From Borreliella japonica (GTDB taxonomy: Bacteria; Spirochaetota; Spirochaetia; Borreliales; Borreliaceae): 37,134 nt of DNA. The translations under genes were made by a program, and so were the position numbers. Below the pieces are notes generated by a model, which was not told where the DNA came from, ran no database searches, and was given only the letters and a program-made list of their open reading frames with translations. Numbering within the stretch: the stretch's first letter is position 1; the number at the start of each line of letters is the position of its first letter. Location: NCBI RefSeq assembly GCF_900099615.1, contig NZ_FMTE01000006.1:1-37134 (forward strand), in the 5' to 3' direction. This document shows, one piece after another, positions 25,452 through 34,629 of this stretch.

Positions 25452-25565
25452 ATTTTACAAAAATAATGTAAACTTTATAAGTTTTACAATGGACTTGATT
25501 TTTAAAAATCAAAAAGGTTTAATTAATAAACTTTTAAGAAATATGAAGAATTGAAAGGACAATAA
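25452..25565 (+). pseudogene. PF49 partition gene remnant (third locus)
   Basis: The last ~38 codons of a PF49 gene: FYKNNVNFISFTMDLIFKNQ, then KGLINKLL and, after a one-base loss, KYEELKGQ and a stop. Compare KFTSFMMDEIFENQKDLINK in the intact copies. Downstream sequence (AAGGAGATTTTATATGA) resembles the spacer before bdr. It shows that a third partition locus contributed DNA here. Confidence 0.65.
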
Positions 25566-25768
25566 GGAGATTTTATATGATTATCAAATTAATTAATATT
25601 AACTTGTCTATCGGGCAAATAATCCCTTTTTTTCTTCTTTACAGGCATTATTTTCCTTCTTTTTTAATTAAAAGTAGGTCTATGCATTTTTATTTATGAT
25701 TTATAACTCTTCTTTACTTTTTTTTCTTTTATTCCCCCCCTTTAGTTAGATTTAGAGCTTTAAAGGTT

Positions 25769-25993
25769 CTAATATGTACTTCTAGGTTTTCTTTTTTGGA
25801 TAAATTTATTTGCTAATTCTTTAATTTTTTGATTTTCTTCTTTTTCCATATATTCTAACCAATTCTCAAGCGTCTTATTTTTACCGTGTATTTTTCTAAA
25901 CAATGAATATTCTTTATCCCATTTAGTAGTGACGTCTTCATATTCTTTTGCAATATGAATCTTTGATATATAGTTTTTAGGGAATTTGATCAT
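25769..25993 (-). CDS. Small charged protein of unknown function
   Basis: A 74-codon frame when started at ATG 25993, which follows AGGAAGGG with a good spacing; an upstream ATG would leave no ribosome site. The protein is cytoplasmic, highly charged, with FPKNYISKIHIAKEYEDVTT and NWLEYMEKEENQKIKELANK, and a basic C-terminus. I do not recognise it. The length and basic tail would fit an antitoxin or DNA-binding accessory, but nothing specific supports that. Confidence 0.5.
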   Translation of the reverse strand: MIKFPKNYISKIHIAKEYEDVTTKWDKEYSLFRKIHGKNKTLENWLEYMEKEENQKIKELANKFIQKRKPRSTY

Positions 25994-26349
25994 ATTAACC
26001 CTTCCTAACATATTTAAAATTATTGTAATAGTTTGATTCTTTTATTTTTTAAATTTTTGCTTAACATATATATATTCTAATTTTAAACTTGTAGCGCAAT
26101 TGTTGCAAATATTTATTGATAAATTATTAATGTTTTTGGCTTTTTTATTTTAAAGTCTTCTTTAAATATTTTCTATAAATATTTTTTTAATAAAAAATTC
26201 CAGTAGTGAACATTTTTGTATTTATACTAATATAATTTGCAAAAAAAATAATAACCAGCAAGACACCTGACCGGTTGTTATTTTGTGTATACAAAGTTTA
26301 GCGATATCTAAAGCTATTCATAATTGCTGTTAGTGATATACTCTTTAAT
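25994..26349. other. Intergenic stretch with one hairpin
   Basis: No gene. A hairpin near 26250-26283 (AATAACCAGC with CCGGTTGTTATT, imperfect) could be a terminator. Confidence 0.35.
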
Positions 26350-26508
26350 TTTTTCAAAATTTTATTGCAATAGTGCTAAATTCTAAAGATTTTGATGCTA
26401 ATTTTAGAATGCTAATACTTTATAGTATGCTCAGTGAGTTTATACATAATAGGACTCATAAGCACACTCTACCAACACCTCAACTCGAATATGTTAATAA
26501 AATTAACT
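26350..26508 (+). pseudogene. Prophage gene fragment abutting the portal gene
   Basis: A plus-strand frame without a start, reading IVLNSKDFDANFRMLILYSM, then FIHNRTHKHTLPTPQLEYVN, and running into the C-terminal end of the opposite-strand portal frame. The composition is that of a cp32 late protein; family not identified. The opposed, overlapping ends mark a recombination junction near 26505. Confidence 0.4.
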
Positions 26509-27400
26509 TTTATATTTATCCAATGTCCAATATGCAAACAGTTGGTACTTAATAACTTCTAAGCTAGCGCTAGGAGTAGCTGTATAAAACATCCCCTCAT
26601 TACTTAGATTGCTCTTAAGCCTAGCAAGTTCACTTGCCAATGAGTCATTAAGACTGCGTAAATTAGAAATATCTTTGCTATGATTGTTTGAGTTTTGTTT
26701 TCTTAGAAAGGATGATAAAAAGCTATTGCCTTTTTCATTATTATTACTCTGAGTTAGCGCACTCAAAGAAGTTGTTGCGCTAGAGAGTGCGTCCTGCAGT
26801 TGCACTGAAGATTCATCTTTGTAAAACAAAAAATTGTGGTTTTCAATACGTTTTTCTATTTCAACGTATATCTTCTCAAATAGGTAAATATCTAGCAAAA
26901 AACTTTCCGTATAACACGGAACATATCTTTTCAAGATATAATCAAAATTTTTATATATTATGAGTCGACTTTTGTGTATTTTAACTACATCTAAAGAATT
27001 ACCCCCACTATTGGTTTTTGCTTTATAAGTTATATGATCAAAGTCAACCCCCTGAGCCTCTTACAGATTCATAATCATCAAGGTATTCAAATTCAATAGG
27101 TAGTTCTATATTAACAGGCTCTTCAAGGTCCAGTAGTATATCTTTAGTCTTTACTAGAACATATCCAATTTCATGAAAACGATAGCTTATAATACAATTA
27201 AAAAGCGCATTCTTAATCTGCACTTTTAATCTAGCAAGTTGAAGCTCACTAACATGAATATTAATGCACTCAAGAATAATTCCGTTCTTGAGACAATCTT
27301 CTGCTACATTTTCTATGTAATTTCTAAAAAATATTGAATATCTATATAGTTCCAGTGAATTTATTTTATCTACTAGTTTTGCTTTTCTTAAATCATACAT
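26503..27400 (-). pseudogene. Phage portal-like protein (DUF1073 type), frameshifted and truncated
   Basis: Start ATG 27400 overlaps the end of the terminase C-terminal piece, as expected for a terminase-portal operon. The N-terminal part reads NYIENVAEDCLKNGIILECI, then SYRFHEIGYVLVKTKDIL and LPIEFEYLDDYESVRGSGG to a stop at 27044. A shift in the G run near 27050 then gives FDHITYKAKTNSGG and KIHKSRLIIYKNFDYILKRY, with ESSVQLQDALSSATTSLSAL and a stop at 26503. The YR-x-HEIGYVLV and HKSRLI segments fit DUF1073 portals. The last third (after SLEVIKYQL) is missing. No working portal can be made. Confidence 0.65.
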
Positions 27401-27526
27401 TTTTTACTTCTATATCCTAAAGACAGCATCAAATATGCAGCAGCTATTGCATCAAGCGCATCATCAGGAGTTTTATTGTCCCCTTTATAAGCGTAAATAT
27501 CATTAAATACAATAGAACTACTATAC
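27388..27526 (-). pseudogene. C-terminal end of the terminase large subunit, detached
   Basis: A 45-codon minus-strand frame: YSSSIVFNDIYAYKGDNKTP, then DDALDAIAAAYLMLSLGYRS and a stop overlapping the portal start. The DALDA-x-AAAY motif carries the last acidic residue of the terminase nuclease. It is exactly the part missing from the plus-strand gene that ends at 23954. The joined sequence would read through CTATAC-AAA-GTATAG, and each broken end keeps one half of that palindrome. Confidence 0.75.
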
Positions 27527-27912
27527 TTTTATTGCCTTTAATTAATAAGCCGTCTATTTAATTTTGCATTAAGCAATGAATTTTTAAATATGCTTATAGC
27601 AAAAACCCTATCTTTTTTTAATCTTTATTAACACGTATTTATTTATTAATTAAATAAAGGGCCTTCTCCTTCATGATTACCGTATATAGATACCGCATCA
27701 TATCCATATTATCTTTTTTATGTTAAAGGGGAACACTTAGAGCATACCTTTTTATGTAAGTAGCTCTAGAGCCAAATAATCAATACAATAAATTTATATT
27801 TTTAGAATTATTTCTGTTGTTTTTTATAAGTTTTCTGTGAGCATTGGCACGTCAAATAAGCACCTTTTTTTTAAAAGGAGGTTTTGGCCTTTAATCGAAG
27901 CAAATAATTAAT
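27527..27912. other. Intergenic stretch with a short minus-strand relic
   Basis: No intact gene. On the minus strand around 27655-27715 a frame reads GYDAVSIYGNHEGEGPLFN and stops, which looks like the end of a longer, unidentified protein. A GGAGG stretch lies at 27878-27884 ahead of the next plus-strand frame. Confidence 0.35.
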
Positions 27913-28215
27913 ATGCTGATGCCAAAGAGCCTCTCTAGCATAGTGTCAGAAACCGTCCAATGTGCTGTGGGGGCCCAGGAGGAGAAAAGGGAATATCCAA
28001 TAGTCGGGATTAACATTAGTAGGAATAGGAGAAGCATCGCAACTACTGCATCCTATATAACCTCGCTTGTTATTCCATTTACATTTGCAAATAAATACAA
28101 TGCAAATCTTAGAAAAAGACTTGGCATTTCGCTTGCAGGTTTTGAACCCAATTTTGATATTGGAATAAACGGATTCCAGCTGTACTTTAAATCTTTACAA
28201 TCCAAAAAAATCTAA
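27913..28215 (+). CDS. Unrecognised 100-codon frame, possibly a gene fragment
   Basis: An open frame with base composition noticeably richer in G and C than its neighbours (for example around 27960-27990). It reads SSIVSETVQCAVGAQEEKRE, then a moderately hydrophobic TTASYITSLVIPFTFANKYN and FEPNFDIGINGFQLYFKS. No signal peptide. The starts at 27913 and 27919 lie about 30 bp after AAAAGGAGG, too far for a normal site, so it may be the end of a longer gene or a chance frame. I cannot assign a family. Confidence 0.35.
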   Translation: MLMPKSLSSIVSETVQCAVGAQEEKREYPIVGINISRNRRSIATTASYITSLVIPFTFANKYNANLRKRLGISLAGFEPNFDIGINGFQLYFKSLQSKKI

Positions 28216-28329
28216 TCCGGTCAACAAATATATTATAAATATCTATAATATTGCAATACTATTTAAACTAATAGAAACATGAAAATATTAATTTATAAAT
28301 TAACAAAAAATATATATAGAGTTTTCTTT

Positions 28330-29145
28330 ATGAAAATTAAAAATATAGCAAACACATTGATAATTTTTTCATTTATCGTTTTAAATAGTTGGGGAAATGA
28401 ACCAGAAATAAATAAAACAAATGAAAAAAATCCTCAAAGCCATATTTTAATATTATCAGCTACAAAAGCAGAAATGGCAGAAATAGATAAGATTATTCAA
28501 AACAAAAAATCTATTTCAATAGAAGAACATAGAAAAAAAGATTATCATTGGGAAAGTGCTTGATCGTAATATAATTACCATAGCTACAGGAGTTGGAAAA
28601 ATAAATACCGCCTTTTGGACAAGCTTTATTATATCAAAATATAAAATTAGTCATATAATAAATGCTGGGGTTGCTAGCGGGATTTATAGCAATAAAAACA
28701 AATTCATAAAAATAGGAGACATTGTAATATCTACAGAAACAATAAACCACGATTTTAATCTGCATAGATTTGGCTATGGAATTGGGCATGTTCCAGAACA
28801 CCCTAAAAAATTCAAAGCAAACACTACTCTTATAAAGAAATCTTCTAATATAAAAACAGACAACATAACATCTTATATGGGTTTAATAATTGCTGGAGAC
28901 CAATTCATTGACCATCAAAATTTTCAAGAAATCTCAGAAGAATTCGAAAACGCAATTGCAATAGATATGGAAAGCGCCGCAATGGCTCAAGCAGCATACA
29001 ACTTTAAAATTCCTTTTATAATAATCCGGGGAATATCCGGTATAGTTAATAATGAAAATAATTATAATGATTATAAAAAATTTTTTAAAAAAAAGTTTCT
29101 TCAAACTCGGCAAAAATAGTAGAAAAATTAATTAAATTAATGTAA
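28330..29145 (+). pseudogene. Exported MTA/SAH nucleosidase (Pfs-2 type), two A-run frameshifts
   Basis: Homologous to methylthioadenosine/S-adenosylhomocysteine nucleosidases, with an added signal peptide (ATG 28330: MKIKNIANTLIIFSFIVLNS, then NEPEINKTN). Plasmid-borne exported paralogues are known in Borrelia. The body starts SHILILSATKAEMAEIDKII; a base too many in the A run near 28540 breaks it, then IIIGKVLDRNIITIATGVGK, INAGVASGI, and the substrate-binding DMESAAMAQAAY follow. The position of the usual catalytic Asp (RAISD in E. coli) reads RGISG, so the general acid seems lost. A second A-run shift near 29095 restores AKIVEKLIKLM at 29145. Confidence 0.75.
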
Positions 29146-29289
29146 ATACATAAATAACACACGAATTATGCAATTTTTGTTTTTTATATGTTTGCATTTA
29201 ATATTATTAATATTTAATACTTAAAGGCGGTAGCAAATAAAATAGAATTTATACAATTAAAATTGTATAATAAAATTGAGAATTTAATT

Positions 29290-29493
29290 ATGAATACAAA
29301 AATTATCCTCTTAAAATTAATTTGCTTTAGTATTTTGCCAATATTAGCTCTTCTTATTGTCAATTTTCTTATTAAAGCACATTTCATTAAGAAGATAAAT
29401 TTAAATAAAAAAAAGATAATAAATAAAAAAAACTCCGTAGATAGCAATAAGTGCTATAATAAAAAAAATTCAATAGAAATAAATATAAATTAA
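29290..29493 (+). CDS. Small single-pass membrane protein
   Basis: A 67-codon frame from ATG 29290. The N-terminal third is one hydrophobic helix (LLKLICFSILPILALLIVNF), followed by a very lysine- and asparagine-rich tail. No lipobox. It could be a real small membrane peptide of the nucleosidase region or a chance frame; no family recognised. Confidence 0.4.
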   Translation: MNTKIILLKLICFSILPILALLIVNFLIKAHFIKKINLNKKKIINKKNSVDSNKCYNKKNSIEININ

Positions 29494-29946
<453 letters not shown>

Positions 29947-30189
29947 ATGGGTTGTCAATTAAGAAAGCAAGGGGTTGTTCGAGAATTTGAATTTGAGAGG
30001 ATTAAAAAAGAGAAATTCAATGAGCTTGAACTTGATTATTATCCTAGCAGTGGTGGAGGCGAAGAAGGTGGTGGAGAAAGTTGTGGGTCAAATAAGAACT
30101 TTTGTTCACAACTTGATGCATTTTTAGAAAAACTAAAAAAAGAGACTTCAACACCGTCCTGCTTAGAGTTGTATAGTGAGTGGCGTTAG
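29947..30189 (+). pseudogene. cp32 late protein, C-terminal fragment
   Basis: About 80 codons: QGVVREFEFERIKKEKFNEL, a Gly/Glu-rich linker (SSGGGEEGGGES) and FCSQLDAFLEKLKKETSTPS with the ending LELYSEWR. The ending overlaps the next gene by 14 bases, as in operons of cp32 head genes. The upstream sequence is unrelated, so this is the tail of a larger protein whose family I cannot name. Confidence 0.5.
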
Positions 30190-30583
30190 AAAAAGACTCT
30201 CAGATATGTCTACACGTATGATCAACGTTTTTAAGGATCCTAGCCCTTTAAGATTTTATAAAGGCGCTGTTGTAAAACTTGAAAATGACGACTCTTATCA
30301 AAGAATATTTAATAAGAATAAGTACACTGAATTTGCCGGAGTAATTATTGACATAAAATCACAAGAACTTGCAATGCTTTATGACTCCAATATATCTGAT
30401 ATTCAAGGATATTCTAAACTTTACACATATCAAGATCTTAACTATGAAATAAAAGACCGAATATCAATTTCAGATTTGGTTTACTTTGAAATATTTAGTA
30501 CCAATCTTAGCTCAAAAGAATTGTCTTTTATATATTTTGTAGTAGCCTTTTACATTCATTTAAAGATTTTTCTTCAGGAATAA
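30176..30583 (+). pseudogene. DUF1506-type prophage protein, probably altered at the C-terminus
   Basis: A cytoplasmic protein of 135 residues starting VRKRLSDMSTRMINVFKDPS, with RFYKGAVVKLENDDSYQRIF, TEFAGVIIDIKSQELAMLYD and KLYTYQDLNYEIKDRISISD. This fits the DUF1506 family of cp32 late genes (about 130 residues), thought to be structural. The final 20 residues (hydrophobic FIYFVVAFYIHLKIF) look out of place and probably follow a shift or junction. No neighbouring structural genes remain. Confidence 0.55.
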
Positions 30584-31198
30584 TATTATGTATTGAAAAT
30601 ACCTATTTTTTCATTATATTGTTCTATTTTTAATCTCAAAGATTTTATCAATTCTTTATCTATTGAATTGATTCTAGAGCTTCCATCCATTTCTTCTATT
30701 ATTTCAATTGGATTTTTTAGTATTCTTTTCTTTAATTTTTCGATATTTTTGCTGTTAATATAGTTTCCATAAGTTAACTTATGTATTAATGATTTACATA
30801 CTTAGTAAGATTGGATTTTATTTTTTCTTTCTAATTTTATTGTTTTGTTACAATACTTCTCTAAATGGGATTCATTTTTAAATAATTTGATACAGTGAAT
30901 ATTATTAGTGTTATTAGTACTTTATCTTCATTGCCTATTTCATTTTCTGTTGAATCTTTGTTTTTTGATTTTGCAAAAATTTTTCTAAATTCCGAAGGAT
31001 AAAATGCTATTTAATCAAAAGCTTTTTTAAAATTTTTAATGTTAAGTGAATATTGTTCAAGCATGTAAATTTTTTCTCGTTGATATTTTAGTCATATTAT
31101 TGATATAATGACCGTAATATAGTTGCTTATATTATAGTTAAAAAAATTTGTTTTTTAAATTATAATAGGCTTTATCTTAAGGGTTTTGGTTTTTACTG
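30584..31198. other. Decayed minus-strand coding relic and promoter region
   Basis: No intact gene. On the minus strand from about 31075 to 30590 coding-like stretches alternate with stops: MLEQYSLNIKNFKKAFD, FRKIFAKSKNKDSTENEIGN, EDKVLITLIIFTVSNYLKMN, and IEEMDGSSRINSIDKELIKS. This looks like one old gene with many lesions, possibly a plasmid lipoprotein; not identified. The right end carries the promoter of the sugar-enzyme operon. Confidence 0.4.
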
Positions 31199-32665
31199 AT
31201 GAATTTTAAAGTTGATAAAATTTTTTCTGAAATGATACTAAAAAAGCTTAATTCTGGTGAGATAGGAATTAATAATTTTGAATCCATTAAATATTTTCCT
31301 TGTGATAATCATGAAAATATTTTAAATATTTCAGATAAAATTTTGAGTTTTAAGTTTAACAAAGGTTTTGTTGAAGATAATTTGAAAAAATATTTTCGGG
31401 ATTATTCTGAATTTTTGAATTCAGAAGAAGGTGATTATTATATTTTTTCTTCTTGTGAACTTGAAAATTTGGGACTAATGCTTTTCCCCTATCTTTCTTT
31501 TGGGATATTAAATGGGGGCTCTGCAACAAGCTATTTTGATCTAACTAAAAATAGAAGGTTAAATGAAGATTTATATGTGCTATATGAATCTAAAATACTT
31601 GAATTTAAAGAAAAATTTGGAGAGTTTCCAAAGGGTATAACCCCAGCTTATATTAACAAAGACGGTAGTTTCGGATTTTCATTTTTGGCTTTGAAAATCA
31701 GGCACCTTTTAATGGTTGCCAAAAGATATGAATCTTTTTATGGTAGAAGGATTAAGCCCTCAGTATTTCAAATGACTAGTTGCAAAACGGATGAATTTAT
31801 TTCAAAGTTTTTGGATGATTTATTTGTAGATGATTTTATTAAAAGTGTAAATTTTTGCAATTTAAATAAAGAAGATATTTTTACAGCTGTCCAACCTTTA
31901 GTTTATTGTTATGAAAAACTAAATAGTTCTAATTATCAATATTTTACTTTTAAAGATAATACTATTTTAGCTTTGCCTGCAGGCCATGGTCAAAATTTTA
32001 AAATTTTAAAAGACATTTATTTACAGCTTTATAGATCTGGAAAAAGATTCATATATATTGGCAATGTTGATAATGTGGGCTTTACAATTAATTTTAAAGC
32101 ACTTGCTGTAATGGCTTTAACTAATTGTTCTTCTGGATTTGAATTTAGCTTTAAAAGCAAGACAGATTTTAAGGGGGGGGTATTGGCGGTAAATGGTGAA
32201 AATCGTTTAACTTGTGTTGATATTGGTGGAGGGATTTCTTCGGAGATTATACAAGGTTTTGAAGATAAAGGTAATGAATTATTATTTAATTGTGCTACCG
32301 GGCTTTTTAATTTAGAGTATTTGATAAAAAATATTGATCAAATAATAGAAAAAATGCCCATTAGAATTATAGAGCAAGATAAAGAAATTGGTAAATATGT
32401 TTCGGTTGAGCAAATAACGTGGGAAGTGTTAAGATTAATGGAAAATCCATTAATCTTAACGGTTGACAGGAGTAAAAGATTTCTTCCTGCAAAGTTATTT
32501 ATCGATATGTTGCTTAATAGCAACTATCTTGAAGATAGTTGCGGATATTGTTGTAGGAAAAAAGGTAATAATTCTAGTTCTAATAAAGATTTATATTGTT
32601 CTCTTTCTGCTTTGTTGTCAAAAGATTATGGTTTGATTAGTGGATGTTGTAAATGGACTTTTTGA
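31199..32665 (+). CDS. UTP-sugar-1-phosphate uridylyltransferase (UDPGP family)
   Basis: Intact 488-residue enzyme that should form a UDP-sugar from UTP and a sugar 1-phosphate. Visible family features: nucleotide-binding SFGILNGGSATSYFDLTKNR near residues 100-120, FQMTSCKTDEF near 200, LPAGHGQNFKILKDIYLQLY near 260, and the metal/substrate motif FIYIGNVDNVGFTINFKAL near 290. It matches the eukaryote-like UDPGP/UAP fold (PF01704) rather than GalU. Substrate (glucose or N-acetylglucosamine) cannot be fixed by eye. The C-terminus is Cys- and Ser-rich (GYCCRKKGNNSSSN). The stop overlaps the next gene by 13 bases. Confidence 0.75.
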   Translation: MNFKVDKIFSEMILKKLNSGEIGINNFESIKYFPCDNHENILNISDKILSFKFNKGFVEDNLKKYFRDYSEFLNSEEGDYYIFSSCELENLGLMLFPYLSFGILNGGSATSYFDLTKNRRLNEDLYVLYESKILEFKEKFGEFPKGITPAYINKDGSFGFSFLALKIRHLLMVAKRYESFYGRRIKPSVFQMTSCKTDEFISKFLDDLFVDDFIKSVNFCNLNKEDIFTAVQPLVYCYEKLNSSNYQYFTFKDNTILALPAGHGQNFKILKDIYLQLYRSGKRFIYIGNVDNVGFTINFKALAVMALTNCSSGFEFSFKSKTDFKGGVLAVNGENRLTCVDIGGGISSEIIQGFEDKGNELLFNCATGLFNLEYLIKNIDQIIEKMPIRIIEQDKEIGKYVSVEQITWEVLRLMENPLILTVDRSKRFLPAKLFIDMLLNSNYLEDSCGYCCRKKGNNSSSNKDLYCSLSALLSKDYGLISGCCKWTF

Positions 32666-33672
32666 AAGCTTTCTTTTTTCTTTTTTTTTGTTTAAATTTA
32701 TTTGCGATAGAATCTTTGCCAGAAATAGATTATGAATATTTTAACAAGGATAAATCAGATCTTGTAGATTTAATGGAATTTTTAGGTGAATTAGATTTTC
32801 AAACTATTCTAAAAGATAGAAACTTATTTATTGGAATTAAAAATTTAACAAGTTTTAAGAAGGTTCAAGAACTTAATGCTGATGATATTAATAGAATAAA
32901 AAAGATTAATCCGATTGGTATAATTTTATTTAGAGAAAATTTAAAAGATGCTGAGCAGACAAAAGGATTGATTAGTGCAATAAAAAGTCATATTGGACAT
33001 GATATTTTTATTGCTATTGATGAAGAGGGGGGAATAGTTAGTAGAGCTAGTGAAAATAAAAAAATGGGGGTTTATAATTTTCCGGCCATGGAGTATGTAG
33101 GGGCTGTTAAAGATTTGCATCTTATTTATAAAATTGGCGAAGTTCTTGCTAAACAATTGCGTAGACTAGGTATTAATTTAAATATGGCTCCAGTTGCCGA
33201 CATAAAATTTGCACCACATACTCCTTTACTAAATAGAACATTTGGGGGATATTCTGCTTATAATATAGGACTTATGGTAGAGGCTTTTATTGATGGTATG
33301 CAGAATCATGGAGTATTTTCAGCAATTAAACATTTTCCTGGATTAGGAGGAACAACTATAGATACACATAAATATTTAGCGTTTTTGCCTTATAGTAAAA
33401 GCTTTTTAATGTTAAATAATTTTGTACCTTTTATTTTTGGTAAGGCTGCTAAATTTATTATGATTGGACATGTTAATGTTCCTAAGATTTCTAAAGATAT
33501 AACTAGCATGTCTAAAAACGTTGTTAATATTATAAGGGAAAATTTAAATATTACTAGTATTATGATGACAGATTCTTATAATATGGGGGCAATTACAAGA
33601 AGTTTTTCTAATATTAAAGATGCTATTAAAAAGTCTTTAAATTCAGGTATAAATATAATCCTTGTTCCTTAG
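32653..33672 (+). CDS. Exported family-3 beta-N-acetylhexosaminidase (NagZ-like), C-terminus shortened
   Basis: Starts inside the uridylyltransferase gene, so it is translationally coupled. An N-terminal hydrophobic segment (FLKAFFFLFFCLNLFAIES) should direct export. The glycoside hydrolase 3 domain has FIAIDEEGGIVSR, LGINLNMAPVADIKF, the acid/base loop AIKHFPGLGGTTIDTHKYL (Asp-His dyad) and the nucleophile region IMMTDSYNMGAI, all intact. Family members release N-acetylglucosamine from peptidoglycan or muropeptides. The protein ends SLNSGINIILVP, where E. coli NagZ has some 60 more residues; cp32 sequence begins just after, so the end was probably cut by the junction. Confidence 0.78.
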   Translation: MDFLKAFFFLFFCLNLFAIESLPEIDYEYFNKDKSDLVDLMEFLGELDFQTILKDRNLFIGIKNLTSFKKVQELNADDINRIKKINPIGIILFRENLKDAEQTKGLISAIKSHIGHDIFIAIDEEGGIVSRASENKKMGVYNFPAMEYVGAVKDLHLIYKIGEVLAKQLRRLGINLNMAPVADIKFAPHTPLLNRTFGGYSAYNIGLMVEAFIDGMQNHGVFSAIKHFPGLGGTTIDTHKYLAFLPYSKSFLMLNNFVPFIFGKAAKFIMIGHVNVPKISKDITSMSKNVVNIIRENLNITSIMMTDSYNMGAITRSFSNIKDAIKKSLNSGINIILVP

Positions 33673-33762
33673 TAAAAAGAGTAAATTCTCTTAAAAGAAG
33701 TCGATAATTTAGATTAAATGTTGTATTTATTGGGTATAAAATCAATTTCAAATTTTAAGGCT

Positions 33763-33854
33763 CTGATGAAAAAAATCTAAAAATATCTAATGATCTGAAA
33801 TTCAATCAGGAAGGAAAACCTATCTATCAAGAAAGAATAAATAATGCAAAATAA
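33763..33854 (+). pseudogene. blyB: blyB C-terminal fragment
   Basis: The frame DEKNLKISNDLKFNQEGKPI to the stop at 33854 matches the end of the left blyB. The stop overlaps the C gene start. Everything upstream is gone, replaced by the end of the hexosaminidase gene, so the junction is between about 33672 and 33763. Confidence 0.65.
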
Positions 33855-34179
33855 CACTATTGGTTTAGGACTTAATCTACTATCCAATTTAACTAACATA
33901 GCTAAAACTGATACAAACATAGATCATAACTACATTAATACCTTTAGCAAGGTAATAGATTTTTTCTACAAAACATATATTGGAACATTAAAATCTATGG
34001 AAACAGCTGAATCAACTAAAATATTTGAAGAAATACAAGACATATTAAAATACAATATTGAGCTAATAGAAGCTATTGCTAGCAGTAAAAGTAAAAGAAT
34101 TATCTCCTCATTAAAAGCAAAACGCAATAAAATCATGCGGGAATACGTCAATATTCTTAAAAGGGGTGATAATGCTTAA
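33844..34179 (+). CDS. ABCD (bly) operon gene C
   Basis: Intact 111-codon gene, start ATGCAAAATAAC overlapping the blyB stop. Soluble, helical protein: MQNNTIGLGLNLLSNLTNI, YINTFSKVIDFFYKTYIGTL, STKIFEEIQDILKYNIELIE and a basic C-terminus KRIISSLKAKRNKIMREYV. It serves as the reference for the left copy, which has the SR expansion in place of ASSKSK. The third gene of the cp32 lysis operon; function unknown. Confidence 0.78.
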   Translation: MQNNTIGLGLNLLSNLTNIAKTDTNIDHNYINTFSKVIDFFYKTYIGTLKSMETAESTKIFEEIQDILKYNIELIEAIASSKSKRIISSLKAKRNKIMREYVNILKRGDNA

Positions 34180-34525
34180 ACTGGCAAACTACTTATTACT
34201 TACTTTGCTACTATGTTGTAGTACCATTGCTAGCCTACCATACGAATCAAAACCACCAATTATTAAAACACTAGGAGCTTTAGCTAAATATGGGGTACGA
34301 CTATCAGATTATGTTATGTACCTTGTAACATTCTTAGCCAAAACAAAAGTTAAAGTTAATGATCCAAATTATCCAGAATTTACTTATCCAGATTTATCAA
34401 CATTAAAAGACGAACACACAATGACTTCAGTAAAACATAATATCAAACTACTTTTAGAGTACATTGCCAAAACAAAACCCATTGCAAAAAAAGTCTATAA
34501 TCAGTATTCAAGATTAAAAATGTAA
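34172..34525 (+). CDS. ABCD (bly) operon gene D, exported protein
   Basis: Intact gene when started at ATG 34172, overlapping the end of C (GATAATGCTTAA) with AAGGGG upstream. Signal peptide MLKLANYLLLTLLLCCST with adjacent Cys residues, perhaps a lipoprotein, then PPIIKTLGALAKYGVRLSDY, VNDPNYPEFTYPDLSTLK and SVKHNIKLLLEYIAKTKPIA. The fourth gene of the cp32 lysis operon; a periplasmic role in holin-mediated release would fit its position. The left copy has a stop within the signal peptide. Confidence 0.78.
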   Translation: MLKLANYLLLTLLLCCSTIASLPYESKPPIIKTLGALAKYGVRLSDYVMYLVTFLAKTKVKVNDPNYPEFTYPDLSTLKDEHTMTSVKHNIKLLLEYIAKTKPIAKKVYNQYSRLKM

Positions 34526-34629
34526 ATTACAAAAAGTTTTTTCTTGCAAGAAATTACACTTTATGTTGTTAATAAACCCCGCAAACTAAACTAAAATAGT
34601 GTATAATGGGACTATAAAGGTAAAATATT

